Below are positions 1-8,085 of a DNA stretch of 64,000 nt, one piece after another. The stretch is from the NCBI GenBank assembly GCA_018114805.1, contig CP073042.1:7051501-7115500 (forward strand). Reading direction: 5' to 3'. The first letter of the stretch is position 1. Each line of letters begins with the position of its first letter. Origin of the DNA: Candidatus Streptomyces philanthi (GTDB lineage Bacteria; Actinomycetota; Actinomycetes; Streptomycetales; Streptomycetaceae). The notes beneath the pieces are model-generated. The model worked only from the letters and a program-made list of their open reading frames with translations, was not told where the DNA came from and made no database searches. The position numbers and the translations under genes are program-made.

Positions 1-322
1 TCGGGGGGCTGGAGAGGGGAGTGGGGACGCGGCCCGCCGGGGCGCGGTCGCCGTTGTGCGCAGCCGGTGCGGGCGCCGAGCGTACGCGCCGCCTGGCGCA
101 CCTCCTCCGCGCCGAGGGCGGCGGCGTCGAAGTGCACGCACACCACCGCGGTCGCGCGGTGCCCGCGCGACCGCGGTGCGCGGAGTCGATGGCCTTGCTC
201 CGCCCGAGTGAGCTGACGACGCGCTCGACGCACGGCTCACAGGCTGCGGCCGGGCCGGGGATTAGATCGGTGATGTCGAGGCGCAGCGTGTCCGCGCCCG
301 CACAGTATTCCCTAGAAATCAT
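1..322 (-). pseudogene. Heavy-metal P-type ATPase, N-terminal fragment, cut by the left edge
   Basis: Read leftward from an ATG at 322, the frame gives a Cys-containing start (REYCAGADTLRLDITDL, then CEPCVERVV), resembling the soft-metal-binding N-terminal region of CadA/ZntA-type efflux ATPases. Near 145-175 the frame breaks. A second frame then continues the same domain (AVVCVHFDAAALGAEEVRQ), so one gene is interrupted. The break coincides with a perfect 16-bp fold-back inverted repeat at 144-178. The catalytic core would lie beyond the window. The divergent partner at 419 is a metal-sensing ArsR protein, the usual pairing for efflux ATPases, and this is the strongest support. Only about 100 residues are visible, so the family call is moderate and the transported metal is unknown. 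Confidence 0.55.
144..178. repeat. Perfect 16-bp inverted repeat with 3-nt loop
   Basis: The left arm 144-159 and right arm 163-178 are exact reverse complements around the loop TGC. It lies inside the ATPase fragment exactly where the reading frame is lost, so it may be a small inverted duplication or a fold-back sequencing artefact. Confidence 0.8.
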
Positions 323-340
323 GATTTCAACATATCATGA
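319..340. promoter_or_regulatory. ArsR-type operator, imperfect inverted repeat
   Basis: TCATGATTT (319-327), a CAAC spacer, then ATATCATGA (332-340) forms an inverted repeat matching at 8 of 9 positions, in an unusually AT-rich stretch between the divergent ATPase and ArsR genes. It overlaps the ATPase start codon. ArsR sensors bind AT-rich interrupted palindromes of this kind, so this is the likely binding site controlling both genes. Confidence 0.65.
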
Positions 341-418
341 CTTTTTGATGTGTCACGGACGGATCCGGTCACGATCAGCCCCGGGCCAGTCACATGATTA
401 CCGGGTACCATTTGCGTT

Positions 419-772
419 ATGGGACGAGGGAACGCAGGCGAACTGATGTCTCAGGAGCAGGCTTTCGCCGTGGCCGAAGTCATGCAGGCGCTGGCCTCGC
501 CCGCGCGCGTACGGATCCTGGACCGGCTGCTGCGATCCTCCTGCCCGGTCGGTGAACTCGCCGCCGAGGTCGGCATGGAGCAGAACACCGTCTCCAACCA
601 CCTGCGCATGCTGCGCCACCTCGGGCTCGTCGCCGGGCACCGCGAGGGGCGCCGGGTCCTGTACTCGCTCCACGACGACCACGTGGCCACGCTGATCGAG
701 CAGGCCCTCACCCACGTCGGGCACCACCGCCCGGCCACGGCCGGCGGCGCGATGACCCGCCGGGCCGGTTAG
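419..772 (+). CDS. ArsR-family metal-sensing repressor, CzrA/NmtR class
   Basis: A 117-residue winged-helix repressor. Residues 20-78 hold the HTH (LASPARVRILDRLL, then MEQNTVSNHLRMLRHLGLV). The C-terminal helix carries Asp86, His88, His99 and His102. This D-x-H...H-x-x-H spacing matches the alpha5 metal site of CzrA- and NmtR-type zinc, cobalt or nickel sensors. The ELCVCDL cysteine motif of alpha3-type sensors is absent, Cys42 being the only Cys near it. The protein is therefore expected to release DNA on binding Zn, Co or Ni and to control the divergent ATPase. The start at 419 has no clear ribosome site; Met10 at 446 is an alternative. The operator is at 319-340. Confidence 0.88.
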   Translation: MGRGNAGELMSQEQAFAVAEVMQALASPARVRILDRLLRSSCPVGELAAEVGMEQNTVSNHLRMLRHLGLVAGHREGRRVLYSLHDDHVATLIEQALTHVGHHRPATAGGAMTRRAG

Positions 773-1376
773 CGCCGCCCGCCCCACGCCTCCCGCCCGC
801 CCCGGCACCCTCCGCCTCCCCGCTCCCGCCGCCTCGCTGGCCGCCACCGCCGCCGTTCCGTCGCTGGTCACGGTGTGCCGTCACTGCTTGTGCCCGATAT
901 TGGCGTGAAACCCGCACAGCCGAGGCCACGTCGTACAGTTGTCGCCGCGCCGAAAGCAGGCATCCCTCTCTCTGGTGGGTGGCCCCCGTGCGGGGGCTCG
1001 GGGCGGCGGGCGAGCCGGGCGCGTCAGCGCGTATGACCGGACGCGCCGCGAGCCACCGCCCGCACCGCGACGCCGCGCCGCCACTGCCGAGCCTCCGGCG
1101 ACCGGGGCGACGCGGTCGGGTCACCCGCGCGTCCGCACCGTGCACTTCCGTAGCTCGACACCGGCACTCCCACGTCGGGGGTGGGCGGCATGAGACGAGG
1201 CACCAGGGGCGCCCGCGCCGCTGGCCGCACCGGACGATCGGCGCACCCCGGCCCGGCGCCGGGCCGCCGCGCCCGGACCCACCGCGCGCCCGGGCCGTGG
1301 CCGCCTCGCCCGGGCGCCCCACCCCGCACGGGCCCCGGTGCTCCGTACCGGCCACGTCAACTCGGGTGAGGTCACC
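773..1376. other. 604-bp gap with no supported gene
   Basis: Open frames on both strands are arginine/proline-rich products of high GC with no recognisable domain. A GCCCCC-GTGC-GGGGGC hairpin lies at 982-997. A less GC-rich patch near 890-945 is a plausible promoter zone for the downstream esterase. Nothing else is seen. Confidence 0.5.
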
Positions 1377-2495
1377 ATGGTTTCACGGCACGTACGGCAA
1401 GACCGCGCAGCGCGCTCGACCCGTTTCCCCCGCTCCGTCGGCGCCCACGGCGAGCGGCGCTCCGATCGCGCGGGGCCCGCCCCCTGGAGCGGGACCGGCC
1501 GTCTGCTACCGGGGCGCGGAAGCCCGACGCCGGGCCAGGCCGGGGTCCGGCCGCGTCAGGCGCGGGGTGTCGCGTTCGCGGTGGCCGGCGCGCTGGCCGC
1601 CACCTGTGCGCTCACCCTCGCGCCCGGCGCCGCGTCGGCGGCGCCCGACGGGACGGCCGTGGCGCCGGCCGGCGACCGCGACGCGCGCTACAGCCGGTAC
1701 GTGGCGCTCGGCGACTCCTACGTCTCCGGGCCGCTCATCCCCCTCACGCGGCCGGATCCGCCCGGCTGCTTCCCGTCCACCGCCAACTACCCCGCGCTGC
1801 TCGCCCGCGACCTGGGCGTTCGTTCGTTCACGGACATGAGCTGCGGCGGCGCCGACACCACGCACATGACCCGGCCGCAGTCCGTACCGCTGGGCTCCAA
1901 CCCGCCACAGCTCGACCCGCTGACCCGGCAGACCGACCTGGTCACCCTCAGCATCGGCGGCAACGACTTCGGCATCTTCGGCGAACTCACCCGGACCTGC
2001 CCCGAACTGCGCCCGCAGGACCCTACCGGCAACCCGTGCCAGCGGCACTACACGGTGGACGGCGTGGACACCCTCGTCGACCACGCGCGTCGGGTGTCGG
2101 AGCGGGTCTCGGCCATCCTGCGGACCGTGCACGAGCGCGCGCCACGGGCGTGCGTGCTGCTCGTCGGCTGCCCGCACATCGGGCCACCGAGCGGTGCCTG
2201 CCCCACGATCCTGCCGTTCGCCGACGGTTACCTGCGCTGGCTCGACACCGTGGAGCGGGCACTGAACACCTCGATGGCGGACGCCGCCGAGCGGGACGGG
2301 GCGGCCCGGTACGTCGACACGTACGCCGCCTCGCTCGGGCATGACGCCTGCGCGCCCGGTGATCAGGCGTGGATCCAGGGCAAGGACACCGACCCGCTCG
2401 CCGCCGCCTCCTACCACCCGCGCCGCGCCGCCATGGAGGGCGTGGCGGAGCAGGTGCGGCGCGCGCTGGAGGGCGGTGCGCGGGCCCGGCGCTGA
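1377..2495 (+). CDS. Secreted SGNH/GDSL-family esterase or lipase
   Basis: A 372-residue protein. Residues 64-88 form a hydrophobic export segment ending ASA-AP, so the enzyme is predicted to be secreted. Block I has GDSY with catalytic Ser114, block III is SIGGND, and SYHP supplies His347, which completes the serine-hydrolase set after DACAPGD. Six or more cysteines (MSCGG, TCPEL, NPC, GCPHIG, GACP) suggest the disulfide-stabilised fold of Streptomyces secreted lipases and esterases. The ATG at 1377 follows a GGTGAGGT ribosome site; the frame opens earlier at 1338 without one. The 60-residue Arg/Pro-rich tail before the signal segment is unusually long. Substrate is not predictable beyond carboxylic esters. 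Confidence 0.88.
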   Translation: MVSRHVRQDRAARSTRFPRSVGAHGERRSDRAGPAPWSGTGRLLPGRGSPTPGQAGVRPRQARGVAFAVAGALAATCALTLAPGAASAAPDGTAVAPAGDRDARYSRYVALGDSYVSGPLIPLTRPDPPGCFPSTANYPALLARDLGVRSFTDMSCGGADTTHMTRPQSVPLGSNPPQLDPLTRQTDLVTLSIGGNDFGIFGELTRTCPELRPQDPTGNPCQRHYTVDGVDTLVDHARRVSERVSAILRTVHERAPRACVLLVGCPHIGPPSGACPTILPFADGYLRWLDTVERALNTSMADAAERDGAARYVDTYAASLGHDACAPGDQAWIQGKDTDPLAAASYHPRRAAMEGVAEQVRRALEGGARARR

Positions 2496-2682
2496 CGGCC
2501 GCGAGGGGGCGCTGGCGCGCGCCGCCGCCCGACTCGGCGTCGTCGCGCGCTCGGGCGCGAAGCGGAGGGGACAACGGGGGTGGCGGTGGGCAGAGCTGAG
2601 GGGGCATCCGTGGCGCGCCAGTGCGCCGGTCCTGCCCGGCGCGCTGGCCGCGGCCCACGGCCTTGCGACGAGAGGACAGGCA

Positions 2683-3847
2683 ATGCGTTTGCGAACCCCG
2701 CGGAGGCGGTTTACCGCGCGGGCGCGGATGACGACCGTGTTCGCCGCGGCCGTCGCGCTCACCGCCTCGCTCACCAGCGCCGCGCCCAGTTCGGCGGGCA
2801 CGTCCGCACCCGGGGCCGAGCGGGTGGCCGCCCGCTCCGCCGAACGCGGAGGACCCGCGCGGCCCGAGGCGCGCGACGTGGTGCTCGCCGTCCACGGCGG
2901 CGCCGGCACCGCCCTCGACCCCGACCACACCAGCCCCGCCGAGGAGCGCGCCTACCGCGCCCGGCCTCGGCGGCGCGCTCCGCGCCGGGCAGCGCGTGCT
3001 GCGCCGGGGTGGCGACAGCGTGGCGGCGGTCGAGGCCGCCGTACGCGTCCTTGAGGACAACGAGTTGTTCAACGCCGGCAAGGGGGCGGTGTTCACGGCG
3101 GACGCCGGACACGAGTTGGACGCCTCCATCATGCGCGGTTCCGACCAGGCCGCCGGCGCCGTCGCCGGCGTGCGCAGCGTGCGCAACCCCATCTCGGCCG
3201 CCCGCCTGGTCATGGACAGGACGCGGCACGTACTGCTCGCCGGCGATGGCGCCGACGACTTCGCCGCCCGATCCGGCCTGCCCACCGTCACCCAGGACTA
3301 CTACTGGACCCAACGCCGCTGGGATCAACTGATGGAGGCCAATGCCGAGGAGCGGGACGGGCGCGCCGGTCGGGGCGGCACCACGGGCGCCGGGGCGAAG
3401 GGCGCCGACTCGACCAAGGGCACCGTCGGCGCCGTGGCCCTCGACGACCGCCGCCACCTGGCCGCCGCGACCTCCACGGGCGGCATGACCAACAAGACGC
3501 CGGGCCGGGTCGGCGACTCGCCGCTGATCGGCGCCGGCACGTATGCGAAGGACGGCACGGTCGCGGCGAGTGCGACCGGGCACGGCGATGTGTTCATCCG
3601 TGGCGCGGCCACCGCCACCATCGCCCACCTCATGGAATACGGCCGGTTGGGCGTGGCCCAGGCCGCGCACCAGGTGCTGATCAAGCAATTGCCCCAACTC
3701 CGCGGCGACGGCGGCGTGATCGCCCTGGACGCCAAGCGCACATTCGACGCGCCGCACAGCAGTCCCGGGATGCTCTACGGTTACCTCACCCGCGACGGAA
3801 GGATCATTACCAAGATATTCCCCAGCGAATCGCCGGCCAATGAATGA
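2683..3847 (+). pseudogene. Secreted isoaspartyl peptidase/L-asparaginase (Ntn hydrolase), one frameshift
   Basis: The ATG at 2683 has a GAGG site upstream. It opens a signal peptide (FAAAVALTASLTSAAPSSAG) and the family start VVLAVHGGAGTAL. Near 2955-2961, at a CCC run, the frame shifts by one base. The product then continues as GLGGALRAGQRVLRRGGDSV and reaches the catalytic block GTVGAVALD, whose Thr is the autoprocessing nucleophile, followed by ATSTGGMTNKTPGRVGDSP. This family hydrolyses beta-aspartyl dipeptides or asparagine after self-cleavage into two subunits. All conserved blocks are present, so the shift is probably a sequencing error rather than decay. A long hairpin at 4025-4057 is the likely terminator. 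Confidence 0.85.
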
Positions 3848-4024
3848 GCACCCGCCGATGCGGGAAGCGGTGACATTTCCGTGACAATCGGGAGCTCGGT
3901 CGCGAACGAACCCGTGATCCGCGCGGGTTCGCTTCTCCGCCACCTGCGAGCACGACGATTTCTCGTTCCGCGACAGGCCGAACGGCGGGCGACATGCGCG
4001 GGAAATCGCCCTTTCATGGGGCTC

Positions 4025-4057
4025 GGGCCACACCTCGCCAACGGCGGGGTGTGGCCC
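4025..4057 (+). terminator. 15-bp hairpin downstream of the asparaginase gene
   Basis: GGGCCACACC (4025-4034) pairs with GGTGTGGCCC (4048-4057). An inner CGCC/GGCG stem closes around an AAC loop, with a single T-G pair between. It lacks a T run, as is common in actinomycetes. Confidence 0.65.
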
Positions 4058-4121
4058 CTGGCGTTCCGTCTTCGTCATCACTTGGCAGCATACGAATAAC
4101 CGCACGGACACTGCGACTTTC

Positions 4122-4147
4122 GCGTTCGTCTGAATACTGGCGAACGC
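4122..4147. promoter_or_regulatory. Candidate operator: GCGTTCG...CGAACGC inverted repeat
   Basis: Perfect 7-bp arms separated by 13 bp, in the upstream region of the acyltransferase gene. No regulator is assigned. Confidence 0.3.
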
Positions 4148-4297
4148 TAGAGAAATGCCTGCCCAAGGTCGTAACCTGGGCCGCCGGCGAGCGGTGCATT
4201 CTATCGACGTGCGAGAGAACGATACATAGCCGGGCAGCAAACAATCGCCGACCGAGACTGCCGACGCTGCTGAATTCTCCCTGAACGGAGACCAGGA

Positions 4298-5185
4298 ATG
4301 CCTACACTCTCGACGTCCACCGTAACGGCGGCCACCGACTCCTACATCACCGCCATCGCGGACACGCGGCAGCAGATCGAGGCCGCCCAACGGCTGCGGT
4401 ACCAGGTCTTCGGCAAGGATAAGGGGGCCAAGCTCGCCTCACACGCCGCCGGGCTCGACGTCGACGAGTTCGACGCCGTGATGGACCACCTGATCGTCAG
4501 CGACAGGACCACCGGTGAGATCGTCGGCACCTACCGGCTGCTGCCGCCCGGGCGCACCGAACGGCTCTTCTCGGAGGGCGAGTCCGACCTGCGCGGGCTG
4601 CCGCTGGACGTACGCTCCTCGCTGGTCGAGGCGGGCCGCGCCTGCGTGCACCCCGACCACCGCTCCGGCGCGGTGATCAACCTGATGTGGGCCGGACTCG
4701 CCCGCTACGTGCTGCTCTCCGGACACCGCTACCTCGCGGGCTGCGCCTCCGTCTCGCTCGCCGACGGCGTCACGGTCCGCGTCCAGGTCCATCCGGCGAT
4801 CCCTGCCTCGGCGGCACGCGACCGCCGCGAGTTGGCCGCGCTCGCCCGGGAGGCCGTGCGCGACGCGGCCCCGATCACCGCCAACTGGCCACGGGCCGAG
4901 GCCGACGCGACGGGTGTACGGGGTGCGGCCTGCGGGCGCGGCCTGCCGGTGCTCCCCGCCGCCGGGTGGGGCGTCGACATCGGCTGCGGCGCGGACGCCG
5001 TGGCCGGCGCGGAGCGCGGGTCCGTGCCCGTCGGTGCCCGCGCGGGCCGCTCGCGGAGCGGGAGGCGTCCTAGGCCCGCGGCGGTCGACCGCGCCGCTGA
5101 GCCCGCGCGCGCCGGACGGCGCGGGGCCGCGGGGGCGGTCGGGGCCGCCTGTGTCAGGCGCGGGTCCAGGAGTCGGCCAGCGTGA
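4298..5185 (+). pseudogene. GNAT-type N-acyltransferase (OlsB/FeeM-like) with a foreign C-terminus
   Basis: Residues 1 to about 152 read as an acyl-ACP-dependent GNAT acyltransferase of the ornithine-lipid/N-acyl amino acid type: AAQRLRYQVF, then DHLIVSD, GTYRLLPP, EAGRACVHPDHR and the GCASVSL motif. After SLADG the expected family C-terminus is absent. The next segment, VTVRVQVHPAIPASAARDRR and about 25 more residues, instead resembles the tail of a PlsC-type 1-acylglycerol-3-phosphate acyltransferase. The remainder looks like off-frame translation. In bacteria OlsB and PlsC/OlsA partners are often neighbours, so an internal deletion joining two genes is inferred. The ATG at 4298 follows a GGAGACC site. 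N-terminal assignment is good; the fusion interpretation is tentative. Confidence 0.6.
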
Positions 5186-5733
5186 CCAGATCCTCCAGGG
5201 CCGCCCGTGCGCGCGCCTCGTCGCCGGGTGGTGAGGTAGTCGATCTGGAGCCCCGCGTACGCGGCGTTCAGGAGGGTGGCGCGCCGCTCCGCGGCCTCGG
5301 CCGGGACGCCGTGCGCCCGCAGCGCGTCGGCGACGAACAGCGTCCGCTGGGTGAGCATCGCCGGCACCTGGGAGCCGGGCAGCCGGCCGCCCGCCGCCAG
5401 GCCCTCGACCTCGTGCAGCAGGCGGATCACCGGCAGGTAGTCGTCCGTGAGGTTCCAGTTCCAGGAAGCCCGGATGACCGCGCCCAGAGCGCGCCCTTCC
5501 GCCCAGCCGGGGAAGGCGCTGAGCCGGTCGCGCTGGCGCTCGTCGAGCCGGGTCAGGACGGCGTCGATCAGTTCGTCCTTGTCCCGGAAGTGGTGCGTGA
5601 GGACGCGCGTGGTGTGCCCGAGCGCCTGCGCCAACGGGCGCATGGACAGGCCGGCGAGGCCGTGCTCGGCCAGGTACTCGATGATCGCGTCCAGCAACTC
5701 GGTACGGCGCTGGGGGTCGCGCGGCCTGGCCAT
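5154..5733 (-). pseudogene. TetR/AcrR-family transcriptional regulator, one frameshift near its end
   Basis: The ATG at 5733 opens a HTH (ELLDAIIEYLAEHGLAGLS, then LGHTTRVLTHHFRDKDELI) followed by a TetR-type ligand domain. Near 5222-5230 one extra base shifts the frame. Removing it restores DEARARAALEDLVTLADSW and a stop at 5154, giving about 192 residues, a normal family length. Without correction the frame runs on past 4730. It is divergent from an alpha/beta hydrolase gene at 6051, which is the most likely target. An AACG-AG-CGTT palindrome lies in the shared promoter at 5960-5969. Confidence 0.8.
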
Positions 5734-5959
5734 GCTCGGTGCTCCTCGGGTGGCTCGGTCGGCTGGTCGGTGGCCGCGCCGGTAGCCGGCGAGCCGGGCG
5801 GGGCCCGGAGCCACCCTAGGCCCGCGCGAGGCCGGCCCGAGGCGCTGGCCCGCGCGGTAGCGGCGCGGGCGGAGCGGCGAGAGCGCCGTCGGTGACGGGA
5901 GCGGGGAGCGGGGGAGCGGGGCGAAGGGCGGGCGACGGTCGTGCGTTGCACGTTAGGGA

Positions 5960-5969
5960 AACGAGCGTT
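5960..5969. promoter_or_regulatory. Possible TetR operator core in a divergent promoter
   Basis: AACGAGCGTT sits in a stretch between the TetR and hydrolase genes that is richer in AT than its surroundings, with two CGTTA copies nearby (5951 and 5966). TetR proteins often bind such short palindromes. This is suggestive only. Confidence 0.25.
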
Positions 5970-6050
5970 ATGTTAATGGCCTGGGGCCCACGCCACCCAT
6001 CCCGTCCCCCTGCCGAGAGGTCCATGCCGGGCCCTTACCAGGAGGCCGTC

Positions 6051-6876
6051 ATGCCCACCGAGCGGATTGCCGACGTCCGCGGTCGTACGCTGCGTTACCT
6101 CGACCCGGGCGTCCCCGGCCGCCCCGTCCTCGCGCTGCACGGCCACTTCGGCCGGGCGCGGGCGTACGCCGGACTGATCGCGGCGCTGTCCCCGCGCTAC
6201 CGGTGTCATCGCCCTTGAACAGCGCGGGCACGGTCGCAGCGCCGACCCGCGCGCTGACGCGGGCAACTTCACGCGCGAGGCGTACGTCGCCGACGCCGCG
6301 GCCTTCCTGCGGGCGCTCGACCTGGGCCGGGTGCCGGTCGTCGGACACTCGGTGGGGGGGCGTCACCGCCTTCCAACTCGCCTCCCGCGAAACCGGGTTG
6401 GTCGGCGCGCTGATCGTGGAGGAGGGCGGCGCGGACAACCGGCGCCCCTGCGTTCCGCACCCGGTGCTCGACGTGCGCGCGTGGCCGCGCCGCGCGCCCA
6501 CGCTGGCCGCCCTCGGCGAGCGGGTGCGCGAGCGGGGCATCCCGGACGCCGGCTACTTCCTGGAGAGAGCCGTGGAGTACCCGGACGGCTGGGGTTTCCT
6601 CTTCGACCTCGACGCCATGATGGCCTCGCAGCGGGCGGCGGTCGGCGACTGGTGGCGGGACTGGCTCGGCTCCACGTGCCCGGCCCTGCTCGTCCACGGG
6701 GGCCGGAGCTTCGTGCTGCCGGCCGAGCTGGCCCGGGAGATGGCCGACCTGCGCCCGGGCACGCTGCACACCTTCCCCGACTGCGGGCATGGGTGCACGA
6801 CGACGATCCGGCCGGCTTCGCCAGCCTCGTCGGCACCTTCCTCGACGCGCTGCCCGAGGCGGCGTGGGCCCGCTGA
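6051..6876 (+). pseudogene. Alpha/beta-fold hydrolase, three single-base frameshifts
   Basis: The ATG at 6051 follows an AGGAGG ribosome site (6039-6044). Joined across frames the protein reads LHGHFGRARAYAGL, then ALEQRGHGRSADP, the nucleophile elbow VVGHSVGG, and the C-terminal DCGHG with the catalytic His. The shifts are at about 6200 (an extra T), in a run of seven G near 6354-6360 (an extra G) and in a GGG run near 6790 (a missing G). Undoing all three leaves exactly 275 codons, so the gene is very likely intact in the organism. Substrate is unknown. The neighbouring TetR gene probably regulates it. Confidence 0.8.
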
Positions 6877-6912
6877 ACGGGCGTTGTCACACCCCCTGCC
6901 TACGCTGAAAGC

Positions 6913-7151
6913 ATGTGCCCAAGCATCAAGACGCTCCGCCCCCGGTCATGCCCGAGGTGAGCGAAGAGGACATCTAGGCAGCCGTCCTGCAGTACGTCCG
7001 CAAGGTGTCCGGCTTCCGGGCGCCGGCCGCGCACAACCGGGCCGCGTTCGACGAGGCCGTCGCCGCTGTGACGGACGCGACCAGACAGTTGCTCGGCAGC
7101 CTGGAGGTACGGGGCGCCGGCGCCCGCCGCGCGGGCACCACCCCTGGCTGA
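6913..7151 (+). pseudogene. DUF2277 family protein with a frameshift and an in-frame TAG
   Basis: The start MCPSIKTLRP, the SEEDI block and the AAVLQYVRKVSGFRAPAAHN block identify the small actinobacterial DUF2277 family of unknown function. One C is missing from the C run near 6940, and a TAG at 6975-6977 replaces the residue after EEDI, where Glu is usual. Restoring the C gives an 80-codon gene, the normal length. The product ends LLGSLEVRGAGARRAG. It follows the hydrolase gene by 36 bp. Confidence 0.7.
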
Positions 7152-7464
7152 TCACGCCATCCCCGGCTGAGCGCGCCGCGCACGCGCCGCGCGCGGGGTG
7201 GGCCCTGCCGCGCGCCGGCACGGTGGGTCACGAGGCCGTCGCCGACGTCCGGGGACGCGACCGCGGGCAGGCGACGGCCGCCCTGGAGTCGGCGGACGTG
7301 CTGGCGCTGACCGTCGGCCTGGCCGGCGCGTGGTCGCGCCCGGCCACGCCGCTGGGTCGGGGCGCCCCGGACGGCGCGCGGCGCGCCCCGGCGGGCCCGG
7401 ACCCGCGCACGCCCAGCGGCGCGCCACCCTGACCCGGGCGCTGGGCGCGGCCACCGCGCCCTGA
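7152..7464 (+). pseudogene. Probable C-terminal remnant of a TetR-family regulator
   Basis: Parts of two frames resemble the ligand-domain end of TetR proteins: ADVLALTVGLAGAWS in one frame and RRATLTRALGAATAP before a stop at 7464 in another. No HTH or start was found, so this looks like a degraded or badly sequenced 3-prime fragment. The call rests on weak family resemblance. Confidence 0.3.
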
Positions 7465-7548
7465 CGGCCACGGGCACCGCGGCCACGGCCACGAGCGCCG
7501 CCGCTGGCGCGCCGCCCGCCGCGGAGCGCGCGCCCGGGACCCGGTTCC

Positions 7549-8085
7549 TCAGCCGTCCGCCGTCGCTACCGCGCCGCCAGCTACCGGCCGGATGCCCCGG
7601 CCGGCCCACGGGGGAGCCACTTCGACGCGGGCCGCGAGTGCGCGCCGGGCGCTGTCGGGCAGCGGCGTGGAGCGCCCCGTGTGCTGGTCGACGTGGAGGG
7701 CTAAGAGTTCCTCCGTCGCCACGAGTTCGCCCGCCGGGGCCGTCCCCGCCGACCCGGCGGCCGGCACGGCCCCGGCGGGGGCGCCGCCCGAGGCGGCGTA
7801 CATCTCGTGGACGAACCGCACCTTGCCGCCCTCGACCCCCAACGGCCAGGTCAGTATGGTCAGTTCGCTCTCGCGCAGGTACCGCACGTGCGCCTCGACC
7901 GTGTACAGCGAGCACCCGCTGCGTTGCCGGTAGTCCGCGTCCAACCCGATCTCGTCCATGAGCGCGTCCGTCGCGTGCCCGAAGACCAGCACGTAGTACG
8001 CCTCGCTGAGGTGCCCGTTGTAGTCGATCCACTCGGCGCGGACCGCTTCGCGGTGTGGTGGGAGCGGGCGTGGCGCCCCGCTCAC
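7549..8085 (-). CDS. cdhB: Thioesterase of the carnitine pathway (betainyl-CoA thioesterase-like)
   Basis: A 178-residue hot-dog-fold acyl-CoA thioesterase with the family signature AEWIDYNGHLSEAYYVLVFG. It includes the Asp of the DYNGH active-site motif and continues ALMDEIGLDADY and ATEELLALHVD. The GTG start at 8085 overlaps the dehydrogenase stop by GTGA, indicating translational coupling. In Pseudomonas the equivalent protein hydrolyses glycine betaine-CoA (betainyl-CoA), the last step that turns L-carnitine into glycine betaine. The assignment follows from gene order with a dehydrogenase and a keto-acid cleavage enzyme. An alanine/proline-rich insertion around residues 110-125 is unusual. 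Confidence 0.8.
   Translation of the reverse strand: MSGAPRPLPPHREAVRAEWIDYNGHLSEAYYVLVFGHATDALMDEIGLDADYRQRSGCSLYTVEAHVRYLRESELTILTWPLGVEGGKVRFVHEMYAASGGAPAGAVPAAGSAGTAPAGELVATEELLALHVDQHTGRSTPLPDSARRALAARVEVAPPWAGRGIRPVAGGAVATADG

Larger units (their letters stand above)
3848..4297. other. 450-bp intergenic region, less GC-rich, promoter-bearing
   Basis: No gene is supported. The first part holds the terminator hairpin at 4025-4057. The part from about 4080 to 4290 is markedly less GC-rich than the surroundings and should carry the promoter of the acyltransferase gene at 4298. It includes a 7-bp inverted repeat at 4122-4128 and 4141-4147. Confidence 0.6.

Noticed and set aside
979..1839. 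Long plus-strand frame of 286 codons upstream of and overlapping the esterase
   Set aside because: The product is arginine/proline-rich with no domain, and its 3-prime half overlaps the well-supported SGNH esterase in another frame. It is a shadow of high GC content.
1506..2930. 474-codon minus-strand frame
   Set aside because: Antisense to the esterase, with a composition typical of the reverse of GC3-rich coding DNA; no family motif.
2771..4390. 539-codon minus-strand frame over the asparaginase gene
   Set aside because: Antisense shadow; the plus strand has the complete Ntn-hydrolase motifs.
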